From assembly GCA_017983615.1 (NCBI GenBank), contig JAGOBB010000003.1:124001-188000 (forward strand): a stretch of 64,000 nt of DNA, given 5' to 3'. The DNA is from Azonexus sp. GTDB taxonomy: Bacteria > Pseudomonadota > Gammaproteobacteria > Burkholderiales > Rhodocyclaceae. The notes beneath the pieces are model-generated. The model saw only the letters and a program-made list of their open reading frames with translations. It had not been told where the DNA came from and did not search any database. The translations under genes were made by a program, and so were the position numbers. Each line of letters starts with the position of its first letter. Positions within the stretch are counted from its first letter, which is position 1. Below, piece after piece: positions 18,173-26,064 of the stretch.

Positions 18173-18913
18173 TCAGATCAGGCGGCCGAGGACGATGCCC
18201 TGCCGGCGCAGGTCGTCGAGCAGCGCGGCGCCGTGGGCCAGCAACTGCTCCGGTGCGGGGTGCTGCAATTCGGCGGCGATCTGCCGGATGGCCGCCTCGC
18301 CGGTTGTGGGGGCGGTGGCGAGCAGGGCCAGCAGGCGGGCGGTGACGGCATTGATGGCGCTGAACTGCACATGATCGTCGGCGTCGCGATAGACGACCAG
18401 ATGCGTCGGCTGCGGCTTGCGCGGCCGGTAGTCGGGGCCGATGCGATGCACCGGCCAGGCGTAGGCCAGATTGAGCAGTGCCGGGTTGAGGGCGACCGGG
18501 GCGGCCAGCAGGTCGCCGGCCGGGTTGTGCGCGGGTGTCGCGCAATCCATCACGTCGACGGCCAGCTCAGCCCATTCGTAGTGCGCCAGTTCGGCCAGCC
18601 AGGCGGGCAGTGGCTGGCGGATGTCTGCTTCGGCCAGGTAGCGGGTGAATTCGCGCGGAATTTCCCGGAACCACGGGGTGTGCAGCGGCCAGTCGCGGTA
18701 GAAGGTCCGGCACAGGCGGCGCCAGCGCTGTTCGCCGACGATGGCCCGGCTGACCGGGAAGCAGGCATCGACGAAGCCGCAAATGTTGTTGAACAACAGT
18801 TCGTTGTACACCGCCATCCGGCGGGCAGGCACGCCAGCCGGGCGCGGCACGTGGTGCGGGTCGCGCAGGTGGCCGGCGAAGGCGCGCTGGAAATTCTGGA
18901 AATCGGCGTTCAT
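18173..18913 (-). CDS. hvfC: HvfC/DUF2063 family partner protein
   Basis: 246 residues. The N-terminal DUF2063 domain is visible (FQRAFAGHLRD, RRMAVYNELLFNNICGFVDA, FPVSRAIVGE), followed by a C-terminal domain (THLVVYRDADDHVQFSAIN and a helical end) seen in HvfC/BufC proteins. The family partners an MNIO enzyme and recognises the leader of the precursor peptide, by analogy with MbnC. Its ATG overlaps the hvfB stop (ATGA), so it is the third gene after hvfA and hvfB. It should help HvfB modify HvfA. Confidence 0.85.
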   Translation of the reverse strand: MNADFQNFQRAFAGHLRDPHHVPRPAGVPARRMAVYNELLFNNICGFVDACFPVSRAIVGEQRWRRLCRTFYRDWPLHTPWFREIPREFTRYLAEADIRQPLPAWLAELAHYEWAELAVDVMDCATPAHNPAGDLLAAPVALNPALLNLAYAWPVHRIGPDYRPRKPQPTHLVVYRDADDHVQFSAINAVTARLLALLATAPTTGEAAIRQIAAELQHPAPEQLLAHGAALLDDLRRQGIVLGRLI

Positions 18914-19755
18914 CAGGCGGCCTTCCGTTCGACGGCCACCGCCTGGAGGCGGGCGATCTGCTCGACTTCGGCGGTCAGCGCCGGCAGGTCGGGGATGTTG
19001 AAGTCGCGTTCCAGGCAGGTCGGCACTTCGCCGCCGATGCGGGCGTAGGCGGCTTCGAGAATGCCCCAGACCGGGTCGATCACTTCGGCGCCGTGGGTGT
19101 CGATCAGCAGGCCGTCCGGCTCCACCCAGTGGCCGGCGACGTGGATGTAGCAGGTGCGTTCGAGCGGCAGCGCGCTCATGAAGGTGAGCGGGTCGAAGCT
19201 GAAATTGCGGCTGTTGACGTAGATGTTGTTGACGTCGAGGTGGAGCAGGCAATCGGCTTCCTGGACGATGGCGGAAATGAAGTCGGTCTCGCTCATTTCG
19301 GCGCCCGGCGGGGCAACGTAGTAGGAGGCGTTTTCGATGCCGATGCGCATGCCGAGGATGTCCTGCGCCCGTTTGATGCGTTCGGCTGTCCATTGGACGG
19401 CCTTTTCGGTCATCGGGATCGGCAGCAGGTCGTAGAGGTGGCCTTCGTCGGCGCACCAGGACAAGTGTTCGGTGTACAGCGTCATGCCGTGTTCGGTCAT
19501 GAAGGCCTTGATGCGGCGGAGGAGGGCTTCGTCGAGCGGGCCGGGGCCGCCGAGCGACAGCGACAGGCCATGGCAGACGAAGGGATAGCGTTCGGTGAAA
19601 TGGCGCAGGTCCTTGCCGGAGCGCCCGCCCATGCCCGCCCAGTTTTCCGGGGCCAGCTCGAAGAAGCGGATGGCTTCCGGGACGGCGGTTTTCAGCGGGG
19701 CGATCAGTTCGCGGCGAAAGCCGAGGCCGGCGCCGTGTGCGTGTCGTGCCAACAT
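18913..19755 (-). CDS. hvfB: HvfB, MNIO (DUF692) iron oxygenase
   Basis: 280-residue multinuclear non-haem iron-dependent oxidative enzyme with a TIM-barrel fold. Likely iron ligands sit in VCHGLSLSLGG, YTEHLSW, HLDVNNIYVNS and YIHVAGH, and FFELAPENWAGMGG starts the barrel. MNIO enzymes modify cysteines of ribosomal peptides, for example to oxazolone-thioamide in methanobactin-type products. Here the neighbouring substrate is HvfA. It is followed by hvfC with an ATGA overlap, and about 70 bp separate it from hvfA upstream. Confidence 0.9.
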   Translation of the reverse strand: MLARHAHGAGLGFRRELIAPLKTAVPEAIRFFELAPENWAGMGGRSGKDLRHFTERYPFVCHGLSLSLGGPGPLDEALLRRIKAFMTEHGMTLYTEHLSWCADEGHLYDLLPIPMTEKAVQWTAERIKRAQDILGMRIGIENASYYVAPPGAEMSETDFISAIVQEADCLLHLDVNNIYVNSRNFSFDPLTFMSALPLERTCYIHVAGHWVEPDGLLIDTHGAEVIDPVWGILEAAYARIGGEVPTCLERDFNIPDLPALTAEVEQIARLQAVAVERKAA

Positions 19756-19824
19756 GGAGGAGACTCCGTTCGGGAAGAAATGGCGGGCGGGGCGAACCCC
19801 GCGCCGCCCGGGGTCAATGCTGGC

Positions 19825-20151
19825 TTACTTCTTGGCGCCGCAGGCGGCATCCTTCTTCTTGTCGCCGCCGCAAGCGCCGTCTTTCTTCTTGTCGGCACCG
19901 CAGGCAGCATCTTTCTTCTTGTCACCGCCGCACGAGGCGTCCTTCTTCTTGTCGGCGCCGCATTTGGCTTCGCCCGCCTTCTTGCCGCCACAGGAGCCGT
20001 CCTTGGTCTTGGTGTCGGCCTGCGCCAGCTGGTAGCCGACTTCCAGCTTGGCAGCACCGAAGGGGTTTTCGGCAGCGTGGGCAACCGGGCTCAGGGCAAT
20101 GGCGGCAAAGGCGGAGCCGACGGCGAGGGAAACGACATTTTGCTTTTTCAT
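19825..20151 (-). CDS. hvfA: HvfA-like cysteine-repeat RiPP precursor
   Basis: 108 residues. Signal peptide 1-26 (ending VAHA) is followed by a leader AENPFGAAKLEVGYQLAQA, which matches the NPF...L..GY pattern of HvfA metallophore precursors. The rest is a low-complexity core with cysteines at 54, 64, 74, 84, 94 and 104, exactly ten apart, each followed by Gly; typical units are DASCGGDKKK and DAACGADKKK. HvfA proteins usually carry EGKCG repeats, so this Lys-rich ten-residue unit is a divergent form. By analogy HvfB/HvfC should modify the cysteines to bind copper or another soft metal in the periplasm. A GGAGAAAATC site precedes the ATG. The metal is inference. Confidence 0.85.
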   Translation of the reverse strand: MKKQNVVSLAVGSAFAAIALSPVAHAAENPFGAAKLEVGYQLAQADTKTKDGSCGGKKAGEAKCGADKKKDASCGGDKKKDAACGADKKKDGACGGDKKKDAACGAKK

Positions 20152-20182
20152 GATTTTCTCCGTTGAGATTGAGGGTCGTGGA

Positions 20183-20362
20183 TCAGTCCTTGGAACTCAT
20201 CCAGGCGCCCATGGCCTGACGCATGAAGGCGAACTGCTTTTCCGCCCGGCGGCAACCAACGCAAATCGCCAGATGCATGCGGAACTGCAGGCGCTCCAGG
20301 AGGGAGAGCTTGCGTTCCATTTGAATCGAGGCGAGGCGGGTGGCTTCCTTGCAGCTGATCAT
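20183..20362 (-). CDS. Zinc-finger anti-sigma factor
   Basis: 59 residues from ATG at 20362 (AGGA six bases upstream); upstream in-frame starts would only add residues without a ribosome site. It has a zf-HC2-like zinc site, HLAICVGC (H-x3-C-x2-C) with an earlier Cys in ISCKEA. Such small proteins bind and hold ECF sigma factors until oxidation or metal releases them. It is the first gene of the minus-strand operon with hvfA, hvfB and hvfC, and is divergent from the ECF sigma gene, its probable partner. Confidence 0.85.
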   Translation of the reverse strand: MISCKEATRLASIQMERKLSLLERLQFRMHLAICVGCRRAEKQFAFMRQAMGAWMSSKD

Positions 20363-20403
20363 TGCAGTTCCTGTCATTCGTCGTTGGCTTGGTGGCCTGT
20401 TCA

Positions 20404-20432
20404 ATTAGTCGGCGCGGTCATGAAAAACTTAC
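20404..20432 (-). promoter_or_regulatory. ECF-type promoter of the anti-sigma/hvfABC operon
   Basis: On the minus strand GTAAGTTTTT is followed after 11 bases by CGACTAAT, 41 bases before the anti-sigma ATG. Identical boxes and spacing occur at 18129-18157. Both have T before and C after the -35 box. It lies in the gap shared with the ECF sigma gene. Confidence 0.82.
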
Positions 20433-20481
20433 AAAAATTTTTTACAGTATGATCCCGTACTGGAAAAACGAGCGAACCGAC

Positions 20482-21051
20482 ATGCCCTTGGACCCCCTGC
20501 AAGACCCCGAGTTTCTCACAGGCCTGCGCCGTGACATGCTGCGCTTCGCGGAGATTCAGCTCCGCGACAAGGCGCAGGCCGAGGATGCCGTGCAGGAAGC
20601 CTTGACCGGGGCCCTGTTGGGACGCGAAAAATTCGCCTCGCGCGCTTCGCTGCGCACCTGGGTGCTGTCCATCCTGAAAAACAAGATCGTCGACGCGCTG
20701 CGCAGCAAGATTCGCCAAAATGCTACGGTCGAGCCGGAAAATGAGGCAAATCCAAATCCCTGGTTTGACGACCGCGAACACTGGACAGAGGACACTCGTC
20801 CGTCGGAATGGCAGTCGCCGCAGGAGGCCATGGAAAGCAAGCAGTTCTGGGAAGTCTTCGAGACTTGCCTCTACCGCCTGCCGGAAGCCAGCGCCCGCAT
20901 CTTCACCATGCGCGAGGTGCTTGGTTTCGATACCGACGAAATCTGCGAGACCATCGGCATCACCAGCAACAACTGCTTCGTCCAGTTGCACCGGGCGCGC
21001 CTGGCACTGCGCGCCTGCCTCGGCGCCAACTGGTTCGGCGAAGCGGCCTGA
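20482..21051 (+). CDS. ECF RNA polymerase sigma factor
   Basis: 189 residues from ATG at 20482 (PLDPLQDPEFLTGLRRDMLR); an ATG at 20449 would add 11 residues but lacks a ribosome site. Region 2 is visible (FAEIQLRDKAQAEDAVQEAL, SLRTWVLSILKNKIVDALR). Region 4 follows (LPEASARIFTMREVLGFDTD, EICETIGITSNNCFVQLHRA). The two are joined by a linker of about 60 residues into which interspersed repeat copy 6 is read as QNATVEPENEA. It is divergent from the anti-sigma gene and very likely recognises the paired promoters at 20404-20432 and 18129-18157. It may be induced by copper, gold or oxidants; that is inference. Confidence 0.92.
   Translation: MPLDPLQDPEFLTGLRRDMLRFAEIQLRDKAQAEDAVQEALTGALLGREKFASRASLRTWVLSILKNKIVDALRSKIRQNATVEPENEANPNPWFDDREHWTEDTRPSEWQSPQEAMESKQFWEVFETCLYRLPEASARIFTMREVLGFDTDEICETIGITSNNCFVQLHRARLALRACLGANWFGEAA
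20718..20755 (-). repeat. 40-bp interspersed repeat, copy 6 (inside ECF sigma gene)
   Basis: Perfect core AATGCTACGGTC with a drifted tail (GAGCCGGAAAATGAGGCAAA, then TCCAAATCC). It codes for the linker between sigma regions 2 and 4, a region free to vary. Confidence 0.82.
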
Positions 21052-21063
21052 CGACTGTCCGGC

Positions 21064-21705
21064 ATGGCACGTAGGGTGATTCGTGCCGGCCTTTTCTGCG
21101 GCATTTTGGCGCCACTGCTCTGGGCTGCAATGATCGTCGCCGTTGGCGAGCTGCGCCCCGGCTTCGATCACGTCGGGCAATACATCAGCGAACTGGCCGA
21201 ACGTGGTAGCGCCAACGCGGGGCTCATGCGCTACGGCGGCTTCGTGGCCAGCGGGTTGCTCCACATCGCTTACGCGGCCGCCTTTTACGCCGCCTTGCGC
21301 GGGCGGACCGAACGTCGCCGCCTGATCCTGCTTGTCGCCGTGCTGATTGCGCTCAACGGCCTCGGCCGGATCGGCGCCGGCCTCTTCGCCTGCGCGCCGG
21401 GTTGCGCCGCGCCGGAAGATCCCGTGCAGCGTCTGCACAGCCAGGCGGCAACTGTCGCCTTCCTGGCCATCGCCGCGGCCGCCCTGTTCGGCAGCATGCT
21501 GTTCCGCAGCGCCCGGGGGATGCAGGCGCTCGGCCTGTATTCGCTGGCCACCGGTATCGCCGGCCTGCTTTTCCTGGGCCTGATGTCAGCCGGTGAGGTC
21601 GCGCGCGTCGGCCTTTACGAGCGCCTGGCCTCGGGCATCCTCAGCCTGTGGGTGCTGGTCACGGCCCTGCGGCTGGCTACTCGCGGCAACGAACCGGACA
21701 CCTGA
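21064..21705 (+). CDS. DUF998 family membrane protein
   Basis: 213 residues with about six hydrophobic helices and DUF998 traits (DHVGQYISELAERGSANAGL, GLLHIAYAAAFYAAL, GRIGAGLFACAPGC). The reaction is unknown. It starts 12 bp after the sigma gene and is probably cotranscribed with it, so it might be linked to the same stress response, but no motif shows this. Confidence 0.8.
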   Translation: MARRVIRAGLFCGILAPLLWAAMIVAVGELRPGFDHVGQYISELAERGSANAGLMRYGGFVASGLLHIAYAAAFYAALRGRTERRRLILLVAVLIALNGLGRIGAGLFACAPGCAAPEDPVQRLHSQAATVAFLAIAAAALFGSMLFRSARGMQALGLYSLATGIAGLLFLGLMSAGEVARVGLYERLASGILSLWVLVTALRLATRGNEPDT

Positions 21706-21792
21706 TTCCGCCGCCGGTAGTCCGTTTCGGTCATCTTCCGGCAATGCTGGCCGCCGATAATCTCGGCCACACCAGCCGAGGATTTTCCTGCC

Positions 21793-22068
21793 ATGTTCAA
21801 AAATGCCGCCGCATTGTGGCGCGCCTACACCACCTGGGTGCGCCGCTTGCCGCAGGCAACGGTCTTCATCTTTGCCGCCCGCTCGCGCTGGGGACGTTCG
21901 TTCAAGATTTTTCTCTTTGGGGTCGGCATTTTCCTGCCCCTCGGCTCCCTGATCTGGGTGCTGCTCTTCTGGCATGGCAACGGGGTTCTCAGGCACGGCG
22001 TGGCCTGGCAATTGAACAAACCCGCCGTCGTTCGTCACGCCTCGGAACTGCCTGCGCCAGTCGAGTGA
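21793..22068 (+). CDS. Small membrane protein
   Basis: 91 residues with one clear hydrophobic helix (IFLFGVGIFLPLGSLIWVLL) after a basic N-terminal half. No family recognised. The gene ends exactly where the convergent dehydrogenase gene ends (22068/22069). Confidence 0.55.
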   Translation: MFKNAAALWRAYTTWVRRLPQATVFIFAARSRWGRSFKIFLFGVGIFLPLGSLIWVLLFWHGNGVLRHGVAWQLNKPAVVRHASELPAPVE

Positions 22069-23223
22069 TCAGGGGCGAGGCGCCGGTTCCAGACGAACGA
22101 TCTGGCCGCGGCTGTGGTCGGTCAGCAGATAAATGTAGCCGTCCGGGCCGGCACGGACGTCGCGGATGCGCCCGAGTTTCCCTTCCAGCAGGCGTTCCTC
22201 GCGCACGACACGATTGCCGTCGAGCGTCAGCCTGACCAGCATCTGGCCCTTCAGCGCACCGACGAACAGGTTGCCGTGCCAGCCTGGAAAGCGGTTGCCG
22301 GTGTAAAACGCCATGCCGGACGGGGCGATGGAAGGCGTCCACTGCCAGACCGGCTGGACCATGCCCGCCTTGGCCGTGCCTTCGCCGATGCTGGTCCCGA
22401 TGATGTAGTTGCGGCCGTAGGTGATCACCGGCCAGCCGTAATTCTGGCCGGGGCGGATGATGTTGATCTCGTCGCCACCCTGCGGGCCGTGCTCGTGCGC
22501 CCAAAGCTCGCCGGTTTCCGGATGCAGCGCAGCGCCCTGGATATTGCGGTGGCCGAGCGTGAATTTCTCGGGTTTCGCGCCGGGCTTGGCGGTGAAGGGG
22601 TTGTCGGCCGGCACCCGGCCGTCGTCATGCAGGCGGATGACCGAGCCGGCATGGTCGTCGAGGCGCTGGGCGCGGTCCTTGTCGCCGCGCTCACCGAGCG
22701 TGATGTGGAGAAAGCCCTGGCGGTCGAACACCAGACGCGAGCCGAAATGATGGCTGGTGGCCGATTTCGGCTGCATGCGGAAGATCACCTCGACGTCGCG
22801 CAGGGCATGGCCATCGAGCCTGCCGCGCAAGACCTCGGTGCCGTAGCCATCGGCGTCGGCGCCGGCGTAGGAGAGATAGACCCAGCCGTTGCGGGCGAAG
22901 TCCGGGTGTAGCGCGACGTCGAGCAAGCCTCCCTGGCCGATCGCAACCACCGGCGGTACGCCGGCAATGGGCTGGGGGTCGAGGCGGCCGTCGGCCGCGA
23001 CCAGGCGGAGCCGGCCCGGACGCTCGGTCACCAGTTTGCACCCGTCCGGCAGGAAGGCCAGACCCCATGGGTATTCCAGGCCTTCCGTCACGGCGACGGC
23101 CCGGAAGCGCTGGGCTTCACCGGCTGGCGTCTGAGCCGCTACACCGGGACCGCACAGGCCAAGCAGGAGCCCGAGCAACGCGCTCGCTATCGTGCTCGAT
23201 TTCGACAATCCCGGCATCTTCAT
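22069..23223 (-). CDS. PQQ-dependent sugar dehydrogenase-like protein (YliI/Asd type)
   Basis: 384 residues, exported (signal peptide about 1-30, ending GVAA). A six-bladed beta-propeller of the GSDH family: GLEYPWGLAFLPDG, GGLLDVALHPDF, GHRNIQGAALHPETGELWAH, HGPQGGDEINI and NYGWPVITYG are the typical signatures for PQQ and calcium binding. It should be a periplasmic soluble aldose dehydrogenase passing electrons to the chain; the sugar is not known, and no PQQ biosynthesis gene is in the window. Interspersed repeat copy 7 lies 15 bp upstream of its start. Confidence 0.9.
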   Translation of the reverse strand: MKMPGLSKSSTIASALLGLLLGLCGPGVAAQTPAGEAQRFRAVAVTEGLEYPWGLAFLPDGCKLVTERPGRLRLVAADGRLDPQPIAGVPPVVAIGQGGLLDVALHPDFARNGWVYLSYAGADADGYGTEVLRGRLDGHALRDVEVIFRMQPKSATSHHFGSRLVFDRQGFLHITLGERGDKDRAQRLDDHAGSVIRLHDDGRVPADNPFTAKPGAKPEKFTLGHRNIQGAALHPETGELWAHEHGPQGGDEINIIRPGQNYGWPVITYGRNYIIGTSIGEGTAKAGMVQPVWQWTPSIAPSGMAFYTGNRFPGWHGNLFVGALKGQMLVRLTLDGNRVVREERLLEGKLGRIRDVRAGPDGYIYLLTDHSRGQIVRLEPAPRP

Positions 23224-23238
23224 GATAGCGCCTCGGGG

Positions 23239-23279
23239 TTTTTGATTTTGGCCATTTTATCGGGGCGACCGTAGCATTT
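23239..23279 (+). repeat. 40-bp interspersed repeat, copy 7
   Basis: TTTTTGATTTTGGCC, ATTTTAT, CGGGGCGACCGTAGCATTTG with an intact core. It lies upstream of the dehydrogenase start and after the terminator of the small-ORF pair. Confidence 0.9.
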
Positions 23280-23316
23280 GTGGGCAACCCATCTTTCATT
23301 TGACGGGCCGACAGGC

Positions 23317-23343
23317 AAAAAAATCCCCGCCTCAAGGGCGGGG
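23317..23343 (-). terminator. Rho-independent terminator of the small-ORF pair
   Basis: On the minus strand the stem CCCCGCC / GGCGGGG is followed by a T7 run. It ends the transcript of the two short ORFs at 23393-23673. Confidence 0.85.
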
Positions 23344-23392
23344 AAACAGGGAGTTCTCGAATCGGGGGGAATTCGAGAGGAGGGTAATTCGG

Positions 23393-23572
23393 TCAGCGCC
23401 TGCTGCGCATATTCACGACCAGACGGGCAATCGCGATGATGGCGCCGGCGGCAACGGCGGCGAGGACTGCCTTCAGCGGTTCGGCCTGGCCTTCGGTCAG
23501 CCAGTCGAAACCGGTGACGCCGACGAAGACGCCGAGCGATTCGCTGATTGGCAGGTTGTCCGCAAATGCCAT
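23393..23572 (-). CDS. Tiny membrane protein, second of a coupled pair
   Basis: 59 residues from ATG at 23572: AFADNLPISESLGVFVGVTG, a short polar stretch, then one hydrophobic helix (VLAAVAAGAIIAIARLVVN) and the basic end MRSRR. GGAA lies six bases upstream. The start overlaps the stop of the 33-residue ORF by one base (TGATG). A clean terminator follows. Function unknown, but the organisation indicates a real gene. Confidence 0.6.
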   Translation of the reverse strand: MAFADNLPISESLGVFVGVTGFDWLTEGQAEPLKAVLAAVAAGAIIAIARLVVNMRSRR

Positions 23573-23673
23573 CAGCGTTCCGTGCGGACTGGAATGGTCG
23601 CCAGGACGGGCTGGGCAGGCAGCATCGGGAACAGGTACTGGCGGGTCGCTTCGATAAATTGCTTGATGTTCAT
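23572..23673 (-). CDS. Tiny ORF, first of a coupled pair
   Basis: 33 residues (NIKQFIEATRQYLFPMLPAQ, then PVLATIPVRTER), amphipathic, with AAGGAAAC nine bases before the ATG at 23673. It is coupled to the 59-residue membrane protein. No family recognised. The pair lies between the dehydrogenase gene and the sensor kinase, in a stretch that otherwise looks empty. Confidence 0.5.
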   Translation of the reverse strand: MNIKQFIEATRQYLFPMLPAQPVLATIPVRTER

Positions 23674-23827
23674 TTTGATCGTTTCCTTTTCATCCTCTTG
23701 GTGGGCTTGAATTTCTTCCATGCCTCGCATTTTAGGGATGCACAGGCCAGACGTCTGTTGCGCGAGCGTTGCGCCGAGGTAACGGGTATTGATCTTGTGT
23801 GACGCTTTGTGACAGCGTCGAAATGGC

Positions 23828-25264
23828 CTAGCGGTGAGCTTTCCAGGTCAGCGTGAAGCGGGCGCCACCAAGCGGCGAGGCGTCGGCCGTCGCTGTGCCG
23901 CCATGTAGTTCAAGCACGCGGCGGGCGATGGCCAGGCCGAGCCCGTAGCCCCCGGTGGAGCGGTCGCGCGAACGGTCGAGGCGGGTGAAGGCTGAGAAGA
24001 TGTGTTCGCGTTCTTCCGGCGGGATGCCGATGCCATCGTCGTCGACGTGGATCTGAATGGTGTTGCCGACCATTTCTGCGTTGACTGAAATTCGCTTGCC
24101 GGCATATTTGAAGGCGTTGCGCAGCAGGTTGCGCAGGGCGTAGGGCATGGCCTTGCGGTCGAGATCCACGCAGAGATTTTCCGGAAGCTTGTCGGTGTCG
24201 ACGACGACTTCAAGCTGGCGGCCGAGCAGGCGGACGGAGTCGATCTCGTCGCTCAGCCAGTCGGCGAATTTGACCGTGGACAGGTGCGCTTCCGGGGCTT
24301 CGCGCTCGAAACGCGCGTAGGTCAGGCTGGTGTCGATCAACTGGTCGAGTTCGTCGAGATCGGCTTCCATCATCGCCCACAGGCGTTCGCGCTCAACACG
24401 CTCGTCGGTTTCGGAAAGCATTTCCAGGGCAAAACGCATGCGAGCGATCGGCGTGCGCAATTCGTGCGAAATGCCGCAGGAGAGTTCACGGTGGGTGGCG
24501 AGCAGTTGGCGGATGCGCTCGGCCATGCTGTTCATGGTGTCTGAGAGTGGGGCAAAGAGCTGGGTCCGGGCGGCCGGCGAACGGGCGTCGAAATGGCCGT
24601 CGCCAAGATCGCGCGCCGTCTGGCGCAAGGCCTCGAGGTCGCGCCAGACGGGGCGGATCCAGAACCACAGCGCGATGGCGAAAATGACGCCGATCAGGCT
24701 CCACGTCAGCAGGCGCAGGCGCAGTTCGAGCGGCAGGCGGTCCTTCAGTTCCGGATTCCGGTTCGAGGCCAGCGGGCCAACGACCAGTACCTGGCTGGAC
24801 GTGCCGAGGCGGTGGTACATGATGTCGCCGTCGTGATCGATGGCGATGTCGCCGGCATCGAGCTTGTTGACCTGGTCGGCGGTCAGTTTGTGGTCGAGCG
24901 TCATGCGCTCGACGATGCCGAGGCGATAGGAGAATTTTTCGTCCAGCGTCGTGATCGTCTTTGGCCATTCGCGACGCGGATGGCTGAACAGCTCGTCCTC
25001 GATCAGCGTGATGGTCCCGCGCATGAAGCGGCGGGCATAGTCATCGGTGATGCCGCGTTGGGCGGCGGAGATGACGAAATCGGCGGTGAAGGCGATGGCG
25101 ACGAAGGAGCCCATCGCCAGCAGGTAAAAATTGAAGAACAGCTTGGACAGGCTGTACCGGCTGCCGCGCCAGCGCGGCAGCGAAACTCGGAAGAGCGAGC
25201 GGGCCAGCCCGAGGCCGCGCTCCTTGCCGGTCGATTCGGGCGGCGGTGCGTCAGTTCCAGTCAT
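23828..25264 (-). CDS. RstB-like sensor histidine kinase
   Basis: 478-residue membrane kinase. There are two transmembrane helices (about 45-65 and 185-205) with a periplasmic region between, then HAMP. The DHp domain has the phospho-His in SCGISHELRTPIARMRF, and the ATPase has N-box LLRNAFKYAG, DDDGIGIPPEER and GGYGLGLAIA. The periplasmic layout and the DNA-binding partner resemble RstB of enterobacteria. The start overlaps the end of the response-regulator gene (25251-25264). The signal is unknown. Confidence 0.9.
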   Translation of the reverse strand: MTGTDAPPPESTGKERGLGLARSLFRVSLPRWRGSRYSLSKLFFNFYLLAMGSFVAIAFTADFVISAAQRGITDDYARRFMRGTITLIEDELFSHPRREWPKTITTLDEKFSYRLGIVERMTLDHKLTADQVNKLDAGDIAIDHDGDIMYHRLGTSSQVLVVGPLASNRNPELKDRLPLELRLRLLTWSLIGVIFAIALWFWIRPVWRDLEALRQTARDLGDGHFDARSPAARTQLFAPLSDTMNSMAERIRQLLATHRELSCGISHELRTPIARMRFALEMLSETDERVERERLWAMMEADLDELDQLIDTSLTYARFEREAPEAHLSTVKFADWLSDEIDSVRLLGRQLEVVVDTDKLPENLCVDLDRKAMPYALRNLLRNAFKYAGKRISVNAEMVGNTIQIHVDDDGIGIPPEEREHIFSAFTRLDRSRDRSTGGYGLGLAIARRVLELHGGTATADASPLGGARFTLTWKAHR

Positions 25265-25955
25265 GCTTGCTGAACAGATAACCCTTGCCGCGCACGGTCT
25301 TGATGCGCGTCGGGTTTTCCGGATCGTCGTTCAGCTTCTTGCGCAGGCGGGAGATGCGGGCATCGATCGAGCGGTCGAGGCCATCGAAGCCGATGCCGCG
25401 GAGTTCCTGCAAGAGATCGTCGCGCGACAGCACGTTGCCGGCATGGTTGGCGAGCAGCCACAAGAGGTCGAATTCGGCCGTGGTCAGGTCGATGGTCTGG
25501 CCGGCCAGCGAGGCGGTGCGGGTCGCCTGGCTGATCTTGAACTGACCGAAGACCATGCTTTCCGCTTCACCTGTCGTCGTGTCGCCGGTGCTCGGCAAAC
25601 GGCGCAACAGGGCCTTGATGCGGGCGAGCAGCACGCGTGGCTGGACCGGCTTGGCGATGTAGTCGTCGGCCCCCATCTCGAGACCAAGAATCTGGTCGAA
25701 ATCCTCGTCGCGGGCGGTCAGCATCAGGATCACGCCACGATACTGCGAGCGCACCGCGCGGCAGACCTCGAAGCCATCCTTGCCGGGCAGCATGACGTCA
25801 AGAATGACCAGATCGGGTTGTTCGGCCAGGATGCGGGCCTCGGCGGTGTCGCCACGCGGCTCGATGCTGACTTGCAGATCGTTCTTGGTCAGGTATTCAG
25901 CCGTCAGTTCGGCCAGGCGTTCGTCGTCTTCGACAAGCAGGATGCGTGTATTCAT
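25251..25955 (-). CDS. RstA-like OmpR-family response regulator
   Basis: 234 residues. The receiver domain has acidic VEDDERLAEL, the phospho-Asp in LVILDVMLPGKDGF, T in LMLTARDED and K in YIAKPVQPR. The C-terminal winged helix is visible (LTTAEFDLLWLLANHAGNVL, LDRSIDARISRLRKKLNDD, IKTVRGKGYLFS). Together with the kinase downstream it forms a two-component pair. It is divergent from dsbB. Confidence 0.93.
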   Translation of the reverse strand: MNTRILLVEDDERLAELTAEYLTKNDLQVSIEPRGDTAEARILAEQPDLVILDVMLPGKDGFEVCRAVRSQYRGVILMLTARDEDFDQILGLEMGADDYIAKPVQPRVLLARIKALLRRLPSTGDTTTGEAESMVFGQFKISQATRTASLAGQTIDLTTAEFDLLWLLANHAGNVLSRDDLLQELRGIGFDGLDRSIDARISRLRKKLNDDPENPTRIKTVRGKGYLFSKHDWN

Positions 25956-26064
25956 CCGGCTATCTTAACGGCGGGCCGGTCGCCGGTCCATAGTGCCGCC
26001 ATTTTCGCAGGCAAGCGCGTCATGCCTTAGAATCGCGGCTGACTGTCTAACAGGAAGCATCTGG

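Noticed and set aside
19840-20000. 30-bp repeats that might suggest a CRISPR array
   Set aside because: They are in frame, without unique spacers, and encode the ten-residue cysteine repeats of HvfA.
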